From Hypholoma sublateritium FD-334 SS-4 (lineage: Eukaryota; Basidiomycota; Agaricomycetes; Agaricales; Strophariaceae), in the NCBI GenBank assembly GCA_000827495.1, contig KN817691.1, positions 1-57,818 of the forward strand: a stretch of DNA of 57,818 bases. The letters are read 5' to 3'. This document shows, one piece after another, positions 1 to 11,209 of this stretch. Position numbers and translations under genes: made by a program. Each line of letters starts with the position of its first letter. The first letter of the stretch is position 1. Under the pieces are notes generated by a model. The model saw nothing but the letters and a program-made list of their open reading frames with translations. It did not search any database and was not told the origin of the DNA.

Positions 1-528
1 CGAAAAGCAAAAATCCACGTGTAGTCTAAAAGCGACCCTATCAACGTGTACATAACTGCCGCATATATCGCATCATTTGAAAGTCTTTTGTGATTTGGGA
101 ATGATACACCTAGAAGTCTTTGTATTCATCTGTGCGTTTTGCGTGAAAATCTGTCAGTCGAAGTGGGATTACATTGCCATAAAGCTCCCACAGAACGTCG
201 GTACGAAATTTACCAGTCTATTCTCAACAGCTCTCAGTCCCCTTTGTCCCTCGAATCCGGACGCCATGATTATACGTTTAACAGGAGGTATTGGAATGAA
301 TGTACGGTCATGTGCGAAAGTCATGAGAAAAAAATATGATACAAATCGATACTCCCTCAAGCATAGGCGTGAATCTGGAGACTGGAGTGGGGCGCTAGAT
401 TTCTCCGTTGGTTTAGCTAAAAAAAAGGTCTATTCATATCTCATCTGCACCGACGGTATAAAGGCAAGACTGGCAAAACACATTTCATTATCGATTTTAA
501 ACCTCGAACAGCCTTCCACTTATCTGAC
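1..528. other. upstream region, no gene seen
   Basis: Short open frames are present but none has a credible start context, splice pattern or recognisable motif. The only element I can support is a TATA box at 457-464 serving the small gene that starts at 529. Confidence 0.5.
457..464 (+). promoter_or_regulatory. TATA box of the secreted-peptide gene at 529
   Basis: TATAAAGG lies 65-72 nt upstream of the ATG at 529. The spacing resembles that of the other small secreted genes in the window, which supports the gene model. Confidence 0.5.
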
Positions 529-737
529 ATGAAGCTCATCGCCCTCTCTATCGCGGTCTGCGCTGCTTTTATTTCTAATGTGTATGCTACACCTACTCCT
601 CAAGGCCCTGTAATTTTTGAATGTAGGTCCACTGTCCGCATTTCTTACATCTGAGCCGCACTAATGAGCGGGTCACGTCTATAGGTGCGGGACCCGACGT
701 ATGTGTTATTAACTATTCAGGGATCACTTGGTCTTAA
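529..737 (+). CDS. tiny secreted cysteine-containing peptide (48 aa)
   Basis: The model has two exons, 529-622 and 685-737, with a 62-nt intron (GTAGGT donor, CTAAT branch site, TATAG acceptor). The product starts MKLIALSIAVCAAFIS, a clear signal peptide, followed by a Thr/Pro linker and a short tail with two Cys (CAGPDVC). The intron splits a Cys codon T|GT, exactly as in the 44-aa peptide gene at 17594-17783, whose tail has CQIGDNVC. An alternative second intron from GTATGT at about 700 to a CAG at about 743 would replace the last residues; I cannot decide between the two ends. Function unknown. A secreted signalling or effector-like peptide is inference only. Confidence 0.5.
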
Positions 738-2450
738 TTTCAGTCATGTCTGTCCATCTTCGTGGCGTCGCATATCTAGCACCTCACATGTGAGCATAAC
801 CCAGATGATTACCGCTGTGAGAAATGGGACTTAGCTGTCAATACAGGCCCTACGTCTTTCCATTGTTGTCCACCAACATCCATCACGTACCCTAATGGAC
901 AGTGGGTGGAGCCTATTAACGAACACAGGCCCTGTTATACTGACTGAAGACTCTTGAACAATTTCATAGCTGCGTCGTGGATGGAACCCCATGCTGAATA
1001 AGTGTCGCTCTGTGCTGCGAACCACTTGATATATCAATGGAAAGGTGTAGTAAAGGAGAGATGCGGGAGTGGTATTCTCGAAATATGTACTTAGTGCTTG
1101 CTCAAACGTTAGATTGATCGAACATGTCTATCGTCGAGAAAAATACATTCCGTATGATATCATTGCCACGAGGGTCATGTGAGGCAGGTGCCAGTCAACA
1201 TGCCTTCTTTGATGATAAGCTTTCAATGTTGTGAATTGTGATACAACATACTACAATATAGCATGTAAAAAGAAAAGAGGCTCTACGTAGTATCATATAA
1301 GACCCTACGATGATTACAGGTGCTAGTACATAATTCAAAGTACAGCGCCAAGGTTCATACATCCACGGTGTCTCTTTGGCTTCCCTGTGGATATTATTTA
1401 GATTTCCAGCAATATCTTTCATCTTCCGGCTCATACTACTACAAGGGCCATGGAAAACATGTAGAGCAAGCATATAGCAAAGGTTGACACGACGGCACGG
1501 CGATCATCGTGCTACACACGGATCAATTTATCGGGATCCTCGATTCGGCGTGTGCTCAACACTTTCTCGTTGATTTGCCTCCGGTTATCGAGCGCGTTTC
1601 ATACAGAATTTCCGATTTCCTCTCCCCTAGTACTCTGGTACTATTCCCAGTAATGAATATAAATAAAGGGAAGTTGTGCTCCCTTCGATGCTCAGAGTAC
1701 CGGCGATTTGCGGAAGCTATTTATAGCAAGCGGGTGGCACGGAGAGTGGTCTTGCCAAAATAATGCGCGGAGCAAGTATGTAACGCAGATTTGTCGATTT
1801 TATTTAGATGTCATGAGGTGGTCAAGAATATTACGGACTGCGAACCTGTATGAGTCATCGCACGAGAATGTGAACAAAGAAGAAAGTGGGCGTGGGCTGG
1901 TGTAGTACTGCACCGTGACTTCATGCATTCCTGGCGGAAAATGCATCATAGCGCCGAATTTCTATCTAGAACAACGGCGGATATCGGATGGAAGGTGCTA
2001 TTTTTCACCCACCAATTCGGTGGTTCTGTATGAGCAGCTATCATATTAAGAACATGCAACTCTGATTTCTACCAAATTTAGCAACTGCTCGAAGGGCTGA
2101 GCAGGCCTGAGTATCACTGCTCCAGCGTGGTGTGTTTATGCCGCACGAAAGAATGGAGATTAAGTGGCGAGTGTGAACGGAAGAGTCAGCCGCACTGCGT
2201 GAAGCGTAGAGCGCTGACCCGGCAGTGGGCCTATGAAATCGGAGAGTCCGTGATCTATTTATAGATTGGTTTTTATTACGCCGTGCTCAAGCCGTGCTCA
2301 TCCGCTTGTCGGGAGGCAGACATCGGGTTCGGACCAGTTGGCATATAAAAGCAGTCTCAGATCGTATACTCTTTCTCTCGGTTACTCCAGAGAACTCCTT
2401 CTTCGTTCTTGACCCTCCTGCATCGGTCTTTGTTTTTTCCATCGTAAACA
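738..2450. other. intergenic, no gene seen
   Basis: I find no convincing coding region on either strand over about 1.7 kb; open frames are short and without motifs. The only recognisable element is the TATA box at 2344-2350 near its right end. Confidence 0.5.
2344..2350 (+). promoter_or_regulatory. TATA box of the MARVEL-like gene
   Basis: TATAAAA stands 101-107 nt upstream of the ATG at 2451, in a pyrimidine-rich leader typical of fungal promoters. Confidence 0.55.
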
Positions 2451-3267
2451 ATGGCACCTCGTAAGTTCGCTGACATCCCCCCGCTGATGTAGACCACATA
2501 CTGACATACATCAATCATCGCTGATCAGCAAAACGCAAGGCAGAGCAGGAAGCAGATAACCGTATATTCGTGCCCTCCACCCGCAGCTGGATCTACCTCG
2601 CCACTTTTATCCTCATCTTCTGCCTCAGTGCGTCTCATTTTTATCTCTCAGAGAAAGAGGCTGACTATATTTCTAATCTACTCTAGCTTGTGCTGAGCTC
2701 GGTCTCGTCTCACAACAAATCCACAAATATGGCCGCTGGACCTTTAACTATGCTACATTGCAATACAAAAACGCTATTGGTCTCTTGTTGTGCGCCTGCC
2801 TCATTTCTCTGCTCTTGTGCCTTGGTCATTACTGGATTGCTGTTGGAGGTGCGAAATCGACAAGGATATCTACTCCTCGCCTCTATCTAAATATTTTCCT
2901 GTCATTATTTAGGAACTGCGTTCACGTCGCTTATTCTCTCCGTCTTCTTTGGCACTGTCGCTGGTATCTTCCGTGTAACGACCCCATTCAGAGGACATGA
3001 TTGCGGCAGACCGCAAGACTCGTACCCTGTGATATGGAGACCGTGGTTCCAGGAGTGCAGTCGAGTTGTGGCCATGGAAGGAATCGCCTGGTCTCTCTGT
3101 ACGTATTAAGCGTCCATGTCAGCGACCTCACACTCACAGATCTTCTAGGGGCTCTATATCTCTGCATGATGATCGGCACTCTGCTTTACATGTTCCAAAT
3201 CACCCCGAGACCCACTCCCGGCGGATACTACGGCTCCCCCACCCGTGTCGTGCCTTCTTACGTCTAA
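2451..3267 (+). CDS. four-TM MARVEL-like membrane protein (194 aa)
   Basis: Five exons close in frame: 2451-2460, 2529-2627, 2687-2848, 2913-3098 and 3140-3267 (585 nt, 194 aa). The first exon is only 10 nt (M-A-P plus one base). The last intron is 41 nt, at the short end for fungi. The protein has a charged N-terminus (PKRKAEQEAD), then hydrophobic segments near residues 23-44, 64-84, 87-111 and 144-171, giving four predicted membrane passes. A Cys-bearing hydrophilic loop (HDCGRPQDSYPVIW) lies between TM3 and TM4, and a Pro/Gly/Tyr-rich tail ends SPTRVVPSYV. Size and topology match fungal MARVEL-domain proteins of the plasma membrane, but no signature residue proves membership. It converges with the large minus-strand gene at 4059-8468. 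Confidence 0.8.
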
Positions 3268-4058
3268 ACGCAATGCCCCGCTGAATTTCGAAGTTCGCGC
3301 ATCGAAATTCGCAGCACACGAAACATAGTCCGCTCTTCGATTCGGAATGATTCCTCGTTCAGAGGATTGTGAATTAATTTGCTATCGTCTTTTGTTTCCT
3401 GTCTGCTCCATGATAGATACGTTCAACTAGTTGCGACAGTATTCCCAAATATACACATCCATAATATCCGTTCAATGACTATCCAAACTCACATCGCATC
3501 GTTCGAGCGTAGAGACGTTATGTTAACAGCGAATGGGCCAGGCGGGAAATTAGTGAATAACCACGAACTGGAGCATCGAGTAATGGCAGTTACTTTAATT
3601 GGGCAGAGCCAGAAAAGAGGACCGATCGTGCAAGGTGTGGTTATCGCGGCTATCTCGCACGAATCACTAAGCATTCTGTCAGCCGAGTTCTAGACTCTAC
3701 ACAAGTATAGCCAGGAGAGGAAGCTTTTAAAAAGAGCATCGTTACAGAATGCATTTAATTACATTGAAGCCATGTGTGCGACGCGATAAGTTAAGGATAT
3801 AGTAAAGGTGACTATTATGAATAGACCATGGCTTGCGGGTGCGTTTCGTGGTTGTGGTGTATCGTCGGAGTAGGATATGTTATGAATGAGATAGATGAAA
3901 TGAAGTGAAGCGAACGTCATTGAAAGTGGAACATACATACAAGGCGAGCCGTAGTGAGCAGGGAAGGAAGCACCGAAATGAGGGAAACGCGAAATAAATA
4001 GATTCGGGCCGACTAAAGCTGGCAGCCACCAGGGCCCAACCGCGCCGCCTGCGCAGCG
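3268..4058. other. intergenic between convergent genes
   Basis: This is the 3' region shared by two convergent genes. A 315-nt open frame at 3379-3693 has no motif or start context and is not called. Confidence 0.5.
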
Positions 4059-7000
4059 CTACGATCGCGAGGGCCGCATATTGTCCGAGGGCAGCATCCG
4101 TGCGCCGCCGGCGAGATGCAGCGTGCCGCCTGCACGCGCGCTGCGCTCCAGTAGATCATCCCATCTAGCGGCCTTCTCGACCTCGGTCAAGGGTTGCCGC
4201 GGCCGCGCGCCATCGAGCTCGCGGAACACCACCGTGGTGTCGCCCGCCGGTGCGCCTGGCGGCGGTGACACCGAGCGCCGGCTGCTAATGATGCTGCTGC
4301 GCGTCGTCGCGCCGAACGAGCTCGAACGGCGCCGCGGGCGTGTGGTGCCCGTCGACGTCCCGCTAAGCTCGCCCGAGGAGCGCCGGTGCCGCGCGTGCGA
4401 CTCGGAACGACGCCCGGTGCTCATGTCATTGACGACGATGGTGGGATTGGGGTGTAGCGGCTCCTCAAATATCGCCGCGCGTGTAGGGGCCGTGGTCGGG
4501 CGCTGCGCGCTGCGTAGTGGTCGTGGAGGCGGTGCAGTGGGGGTCACTGGCAGCCCTGCGGATGGGAGAGGGGAGGCGGGCGATGTGGGATACGGCGAAC
4601 TAGGCGAGTTGCGCGACTTAGCAGAGAGAGCCGCAGAGAGGCGGCGGGCAGGGAATGCATTGACAGCAGCGGTGTTGGAGAACGAGGGTATGGTGGGCGA
4701 CTCCGAGCGACCAGGAGTTCCATCATCTGCTGGCTGGCCGGCAGGGGCAGTCACAGGTCGTCGCGGAGGTGGGAAAGGAAGCGACGGCAATTCGACGGAG
4801 GGAGAGGGCACGATGGACCAGTCTTCATCCATGAATGGGGCACGATGTGTTGACTCCGAGATTCCGCGCGTGCGGGGCGAAGTCGCCTGACTTTCTTGGA
4901 CGTAGCTTTTGTCAAGTTCACTTGGAGGAACGATGTGCTGGAGGAGTTTCGAAGGCAATGGAGGGACCTGATGGTCATTGAAGGACGACGTCGAAGAATT
5001 GTTAGACCGAGGCAGGTGGAAAAACTTGGCCGAAGCAATGTCTGAAGAAACCGGAGAGGATGACACAGTGGTTGTACTGGGCCGCGATTGGGTAGACGAA
5101 GAGGGCACAATGACAGTGGAGGATTTGCGATGTCGTGGGATCTGCGATGTCGGCGCAAAGGCTATCGGTGAGACTGAGACCGCCCTGTTCTTCCGTGGTT
5201 CAGACAACTCCTGGGACCGTGATGCATGAATATTCTTCCGGAAAGACTCATTGGACGATGATGCCTGGAGTGGTGGGAACGACGACTGAAGGTCCTTAGG
5301 CAAAGCAGGCACTGGCGGAGGGGGGGATGTGTCGTGGTATTTCTCCTTCAGACCGCCGACGCTGATCCTGCGCATGAGCTTCCAGAATTTACTCGTGGTC
5401 CCCGAAGCCTGTGAGCCAGTCGGGCTCGCCTCCACTTTCTTCATTTTGTCAGTTTTCTTCTCCTGCCTTTCCACTGCGACGTCGTTGAGAGGGTCGTGTT
5501 GAGTGGGGTTGGTAGAGGCGGCCATAGCGTTCCTGGCAGTGACATGCTTTGCAAGCGATGGCACGGGGGGCTGCTCATCAACGAAATCAGAAAACTTGTC
5601 GATCGACAGCCGTAATGACCGTCGTTTGTGCATCGTCGCAAGTTGCTCATCTCCCAGATTGTCTCTGCGCATTGGCCCACCCGTCTTCCGACGCTCTTGC
5701 ATGCTGATGCGCTCGGCGGTCGCCATCCGCATCTGCCGCTCACCGTCCGCGACAGTGTCCACGACCGCGCCACCCTGCTTCCTCCACCTGCCTGAAACCT
5801 TGCGCGACAGCGTCCGCCCAAGGCTCTCCTTTGCCTTCCCATCTTTCTCCTTTGCAAGCCCACCGCCTGCAATGGTCGTGCTTCGACCAAGCACGTCCAC
5901 TTCCCAGTGCCCAGGCCCAAACGCTGGTGTCCAACCGACGTCAGGGCTGGCACCGGCAGCGACACGGGTCGACGAGCTACCGAGGACGGTGTAGTAGGGC
6001 GAAACATCCTCCTCCTCATCGACGTCGTTCTGCACTTGCTTACTGATCAGCGGCGACCCCATTGAGATCGACTTGACCAGCTTTCGCTGCGGCACTCCCG
6101 TCGTCTGTGACGGGCCGCCCACGATACGCGCAATAGTAGCGAAGCCTTTCCCGCCGTCAGACATGCTCTCGTCGTCGTAGATGCGCGGCCCGCTGTCGAA
6201 TGTTTGCACGCTGGCCAAGGTGTCGACAGTCACCGTCGATCCCGCGGGACCCCCGCCCGCACCGAGAAGGCGCCCGTGCTCACTGACATCGCTGCGCTGC
6301 TTCTCTTCGACCAGCGCGTCGAGGCCTGAGACGCTATCGCGCCGTGGGCCTGGGAAGCTGTGTGCGCGCAGCTCGGGCGGCGCAGCGCCTCTAAGCGCCA
6401 TTGCACCACTCCCATCCCCGCGCTCCGCCTCCCGACGCATCTGGGCCCGCTCAACCTCTGCCGCGCGGCGCCGCTCCTCGCGCGCACGCTCCTGCTTCTG
6501 GTACGCCTCGACGACGGACGCCGCGGGCGTCGGCTTGGCCGAGGTTGACATGCGCTTGCTGCTGCTCGATAACGCTGGGGACGCCGGCGCAGGGCTTGCG
6601 GGACCTCCGGGTACCACGAGCCCGCTAACGATAGGGCTGAGCTGCGAGCTGCCGTGTGAGCTGCCCGGCGAGCCTGTGGGTGAGCGCGCGCCCTGGGGGC
6701 GCATACGAGGGTATTGGTGACGCGCAGCGGTAGCGGCCTGGAGGGGCTGGGGCTGGATCGAGTGGGGTGATGTAAACACCTGCCGGTCACCCGGCGAGAG
6801 GGGCGGGTGCGAGGGGTGGTGCGGCGAGCGATCCTGCTGATCCTGCTGGTGGTGGGCGGGTAAGTGTGGATGCAGCACCTGCGGTGCTGTATGCACGCGG
6901 GGTATCCGTCCAGACGCTGGCAGTGCGGCCGAGGCGGACGCCGAACGGTGCATATTTTTGGGCGCACCCCGGTTCGGCTGTGGGGCGCCAATCTCTGCGG

Positions 7001-8468
7001 CGTGGGGCTGCGAGGGCGGCGATATGCCGAGGGGTGGGAACGCGGCAAGCGGGGGGATGTGGGCATTGCGCGGCGCTGGAGAGGGTATATGTTGTGGAGT
7101 GGAAAGGTGCGGGGCTGAAATACTGGGTCTCCGCGCCTGCGCAGGTGCAACGGGTGTTTGCAAGGACGATTTCGACGACGACGGACTCTGCGTATTCGTG
7201 CTAGGCCGGCGGCGCAGGACGTTTCGCGGGCGCTTCTCTCTCTCCTTTTCCTTCGCCTCCTGCGGCGGCCCGGCGGATGAAACGACCTGCTCTTTCGACG
7301 GATTTGTCCACTGGCCCAGCGTCGCGATGGTCCGGTCCAGCACCCCGAGATCCATGTCAAATTCAATGCCCCCAGGTGCATATTTATCCTCTTCGCCGTC
7401 CGTTTTTACGGCTCTGACGCGTGAGTGCGGACTGGAGCTACGGAAACGCATCCGCTGGCGAATTTGGCTGTCCGACTCGCTCCCGCTGGTACCGCCGAAG
7501 ATGCGGTGAGCGGGCGAAATTGGTGCGGGCTTCGAGAGGAGGCGTCGCATCATCGCACGCGTCGAGGGCGAGTCAGGCAAACTCCCACTCGTCCCTACGT
7601 TCGCAGGTCCCCGCGGCACATTAATGTACTGCGCATGCGACGTCCAGGCCTGTTGGGCCTGGTTGACCGTTGCACTGTGCGGCGGCGTAGCAGAATGGGC
7701 GTTGTAACCTGGCGAGGGCTGCGATGAATGTGGGGAGGATACAGATCCGGTATGGAAATGATGCCGCAGGGGTGTTCCGCCTGGAGGTGTCAGGTTGAGG
7801 GGTGCAGGAGCGGCGCGAACGGCAGCTTTAGGGAGGTGTGAAGGAATGATAGGCGTGGCCGGTAGCGGTGATGCGAGAGAGGGTCGGCGGCTAGGTGTCG
7901 CGTTGGGCGGAGAAGACGGCGTATTGATGCCGGTGAGTCCGGACGACGTCGTGCGGTGGGGTATCCGAGAATTCTGCGCCGGTTCAGAATTGAGCTGGGG
8001 GCCTCGAGAGGGGGTACCCGCAGAGTATGAGTGGGCCCGAAGCGCCGGCTGCGGCTTGGCATATGGCGCCGACGGTACCGACGGGTGGACAACACCATGC
8101 CCCGACCCTGGCGTCGGTGGTCGTGCTTTTACACTCTGGCGCCCGTGACTATGTCCAGAACTGCTGGCTGAAAGCGTTCGGGGACGTGAGGATTGTTCTG
8201 TCGATGACATTGCGGGTTCTGACTGTTCTGTACGTCTTCGGTGCGTCTCAATAGGCCCAAATGTTCCACTCCGTGCGGCAGGAAGTATGGTTCGTGGAAG
8301 AGAGGTGGACGATGAAGAAGCAGACGAGCTGGCAGCGGCATTTGAGGCAAGAGACGGAGAAGAGCGTGTCCGACTACGTTCCAAGGTTTTCTTCCCTGCA
8401 TCAGGGGGGGACGCTGGCACACGACGCAAAATAGTCCGTTGAGAGTGTGGTTCGTGGGTGCTAGGCAT
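4059..8468 (-). CDS. large disordered Ser/Pro-rich protein (1,469 aa)
   Basis: One uninterrupted frame of 1,469 codons runs from ATG at 8468 to TAG at 4061-4059. The frame stays open to a GTG at 8501, but I chose the first ATG (MPSTHEPHSQRTILRR) because nuclear fungal genes rarely start at GTG. The protein is dominated by Ser, Pro, Ala and Arg, with many short Pro runs and basic clusters, no signal peptide and no membrane segment. A short conserved-looking amphipathic element, KFWKLMRRISVGGLKEKY, falls near residues 1,025-1,045; similar W-K-L-hydrophobic-R-I-S-x-G-G-L elements occur, as I recall, in uncharacterised basidiomycete proteins. The C-terminus (LTEVEKAARWDDLLERSARA) looks helical. 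It may be a scaffold or regulatory protein, but nothing in the sequence fixes a function. Absence of introns over 4.4 kb contrasts with its neighbours. Confidence 0.8.
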   Translation of the reverse strand: MPSTHEPHSQRTILRRVPASPPDAGKKTLERSRTRSSPSLASNAAASSSASSSSTSLPRTILPAARSGTFGPIETHRRRTEQSEPAMSSTEQSSRPRTLSASSSGHSHGRQSVKARPPTPGSGHGVVHPSVPSAPYAKPQPALRAHSYSAGTPSRGPQLNSEPAQNSRIPHRTTSSGLTGINTPSSPPNATPSRRPSLASPLPATPIIPSHLPKAAVRAAPAPLNLTPPGGTPLRHHFHTGSVSSPHSSQPSPGYNAHSATPPHSATVNQAQQAWTSHAQYINVPRGPANVGTSGSLPDSPSTRAMMRRLLSKPAPISPAHRIFGGTSGSESDSQIRQRMRFRSSSPHSRVRAVKTDGEEDKYAPGGIEFDMDLGVLDRTIATLGQWTNPSKEQVVSSAGPPQEAKEKEREKRPRNVLRRRPSTNTQSPSSSKSSLQTPVAPAQARRPSISAPHLSTPQHIPSPAPRNAHIPPLAAFPPLGISPPSQPHAAEIGAPQPNRGAPKNMHRSASASAALPASGRIPRVHTAPQVLHPHLPAHHQQDQQDRSPHHPSHPPLSPGDRQVFTSPHSIQPQPLQAATAARHQYPRMRPQGARSPTGSPGSSHGSSQLSPIVSGLVVPGGPASPAPASPALSSSSKRMSTSAKPTPAASVVEAYQKQERAREERRRAAEVERAQMRREAERGDGSGAMALRGAAPPELRAHSFPGPRRDSVSGLDALVEEKQRSDVSEHGRLLGAGGGPAGSTVTVDTLASVQTFDSGPRIYDDESMSDGGKGFATIARIVGGPSQTTGVPQRKLVKSISMGSPLISKQVQNDVDEEEDVSPYYTVLGSSSTRVAAGASPDVGWTPAFGPGHWEVDVLGRSTTIAGGGLAKEKDGKAKESLGRTLSRKVSGRWRKQGGAVVDTVADGERQMRMATAERISMQERRKTGGPMRRDNLGDEQLATMHKRRSLRLSIDKFSDFVDEQPPVPSLAKHVTARNAMAASTNPTQHDPLNDVAVERQEKKTDKMKKVEASPTGSQASGTTSKFWKLMRRISVGGLKEKYHDTSPPPPVPALPKDLQSSFPPLQASSSNESFRKNIHASRSQELSEPRKNRAVSVSPIAFAPTSQIPRHRKSSTVIVPSSSTQSRPSTTTVSSSPVSSDIASAKFFHLPRSNNSSTSSFNDHQVPPLPSKLLQHIVPPSELDKSYVQESQATSPRTRGISESTHRAPFMDEDWSIVPSPSVELPSLPFPPPRRPVTAPAGQPADDGTPGRSESPTIPSFSNTAAVNAFPARRLSAALSAKSRNSPSSPYPTSPASPLPSAGLPVTPTAPPPRPLRSAQRPTTAPTRAAIFEEPLHPNPTIVVNDMSTGRRSESHARHRRSSGELSGTSTGTTRPRRRSSSFGATTRSSIISSRRSVSPPPGAPAGDTTVVFRELDGARPRQPLTEVEKAARWDDLLERSARAGGTLHLAGGARMLPSDNMRPSRS

Positions 8469-11209
8469 AATCGCTGATGAAGCAGACGCGGTAGGATCCA
8501 CAACGACTTTGCAACAAGGAACGTCAGAAAAACAAAGGTTAAAGATAGTTTAATACACACAGTGTAGATCGTGATGGGTCTTCTATTCCAAGTGATGTGC
8601 CTCGTGAAAGCCTATGCTAGCCTGTCGAAAATGAACGACGTTAGACGGATGGTAATCGATAGGGAGCATGGACTGACATGGTAGAACCAAGAGAAGGAGC
8701 GAGGAGCCGAGTGGGGCACGTGTGTGTGTAAACGAGAGTGGATATGAATTTTGCCTTGTCAGTCCAGACACGCGCTAAAAGGGAACAAATGACAGCCCAG
8801 CCGCCGAGCACTTCTGCGTTCGAAATGACTTGGAGAGGTAGAAGTAAGCACACGCCCGTGGCACAAGCGCAGCCAAACTTACGATGAGGAAGAAACGAAG
8901 AGAACACTGGCTTCGCGACGTCGCTGACGCTCTCCTCGGCCTTTGTTTTTCATTATTTTTCTGATCGAACTCATATAACGTGATATGCCGACGAAGCCAT
9001 ATAATTGAAAACGTCTCATTCTCAAAGTCCCTGGCCCTTACCGTGATGCCCACGTCGACAATCATTCGAGCTTGATTCGACACACATAACACTGGAAAAC
9101 TGAGCGCTTGCATAAAACCAAGCTCTTGTTGAACACTGGTCTAGCGACCTCGAGAAATACATACCCGCGGATCTTCTTCCGAGACTTCTCCTTCCTTCCC
9201 GACCACCGCCGCAAAAAACCACACGCAAAATACTTGGGAAGGATTGCCGACTCGCGTCAAGGATGACATGTTGGATAATATTCACCAAATTCGGCAGTCG
9301 GCGCGGTGGCCACATGCCGTCACCATAGCAATAGCCGCCGGCGCGCTGTGCCACTGTCAAAGATTGATATTTATAAACCCACCGCTGCGCTTCTGTGGAT
9401 AAGTATCTGCAGCAGTGAAACAGGTGAGGCTGGCGCTTGTCAGCATGAGCTGTGAATAGTACATACAGCGCTATTTCCCTGAGGCAAGGCTCCCTTATAA
9501 CGCGTTTCAGTATCCACGATTTTTGTCGTGCGGGTGCCAAGCGGGCGCCCGTCTGAAAGGACAGTCAGCGTTCGGCGAAAACAAATTGCAAATATATAGA
9601 ATGGAAGTACATGGCGCAGTGGAGCGGTCGATATTGCAGCTGAATCTGGTAAATAATATCAGAGAACAACATCAAAACGGGGTAAGCCTTGCCATAGCCA
9701 CTGGTACGTCGTCTGGTGAGTTATAATTGTACAGAGCGTGGACAGAGTGCCAGACTATGCTTCTCAGTTGGGTAGATAGTTCCTTTTTTCATGAACAGAA
9801 AGGTCTGGTGCAATTATTTCGTTACAAGTGCCCGCTGAAGTGCACCGCTTATGTCAACCATACGCTCTCCGGTTCTTGGAGGTAGACCACGCCCGAGTAT
9901 GCTTCTGCACGCATGGATGTGGATACTGAGACATAACCCACGCGCAACACAGCAGAAAGTTCGTAACTTCTCAAGGTTTCTTCTCTGGGATGGAGCCCTC
10001 CAATATAACTCTTTTCTTCTCCACCATCATCAGTACGGCGGCGCTATGCCATCAGCGCAATCTTATCTCTTCTTTCACTCCCGGGCCGCTGAGTCAATTC
10101 GTCTGGTCGGACAGCATTGCCGTGCGCCTGATACCCTCATATCTTCTCCTCCCCCCTGGCTCGCCGTGAGGCACATCTACCTTGAATAGGTTCTATCTAT
10201 CTTTCGAAGACTGCTATCATCTGCCAATCATCACATCAGTAGATCCGTCGTCACTCCGAGTCCATCATGATTATCCGGCTCAGTTTATCTCAGGATTTAC
10301 CGTCCATGTTCTCATCGCCATGATCAGATCAACCTGTCATTGTCAGTTTTATTAGTTTGTACAACTTTCCCCGTGATCATCACATGAGATGCGCTGAAGT
10401 ATCGAAAATGATTGATGCTTTGGATTCCACTATCGAGGCAGTCTAAACTTATGTATAGGTCATAGCTTTCCGCGGCCTGTACGGACTGGATCGTGGGCGT
10501 CCCTCTTGAAACGGGGAGATGGGTGGCGGTGGCGAATAGGTTGGAGAACGATTCTACTCTGATATTTAACGTTGCCGTATCGTTCTGGACTCAGGTGGAA
10601 TGCATGTAACTTGAAAGAATCTCATTTTATGTGCATCGTCGTGGGCGCCTATTTATGGCATGATGCGGCTTCGTCCTAATTCGATGCCGGGGGCTGCCGT
10701 TGCTCAGACGCGACGTCTTTGAGATAAGACTTTTTTTTAGAACAGATGTCAGGTATATCATGGTAGCTAGCTATTTAAACATGCGGCCCGATAAATATTG
10801 AGTGCCCGAGCCAGAGTAGAGAAAGAATGAAAAACGGTTCATCATAGAATTTGTTTTAAGTCCTCGCCGACAGATTATTTTTCGGTGCTCCCACCCACGC
10901 TCAGAACTGCAGGAGGAACACCACAGCGTTGAGCACATCGAGTCCCGTCGACATCATAAAGGTTTAACGTTTATGACCTCGCTGTCCAAGCGCCGTCCCA
11001 CACGTAATTAGACTAGGGATAGTGCCTCATGCATCCAGGAGATTCTTATTGGTTTCCGGTATGTATGATGCCAATACAAAACCAACGTGACTTTACATGT
11101 ATGCGACCGAAAAAGCAGTCAAAGTTCAAATGTTAATGTAAATGCATAACATGCGTCGCGCGTTCGTAGCACTTTCTACTTCCTAAAATCCAGAGCTACA
11201 TCTATCAAA
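8469..11209. other. long intergenic stretch, no gene seen
   Basis: About 2.7 kb without a supportable gene. Open frames (for example 9022-9540 minus and 9851-10189 plus) lack motifs, splice partners and plausible composition. Short A/T runs occur but no repeat structure I can define. Confidence 0.5.

Noticed and set aside
4081..4890. 269-codon plus-strand open frame
   Set aside because: Antisense shadow of the large minus-strand gene, without its own motif or promoter.
8469..8501. Upstream GTG extension of the 1,469-aa protein
   Set aside because: The frame is open to 8501 but the codon there is GTG; the first ATG at 8468 is the more likely start in a fungal nuclear gene.
9022..9540. 172-codon minus-strand open frame
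   Set aside because: No family motif, no signal peptide, no splice partner; composition like its non-coding surroundings.
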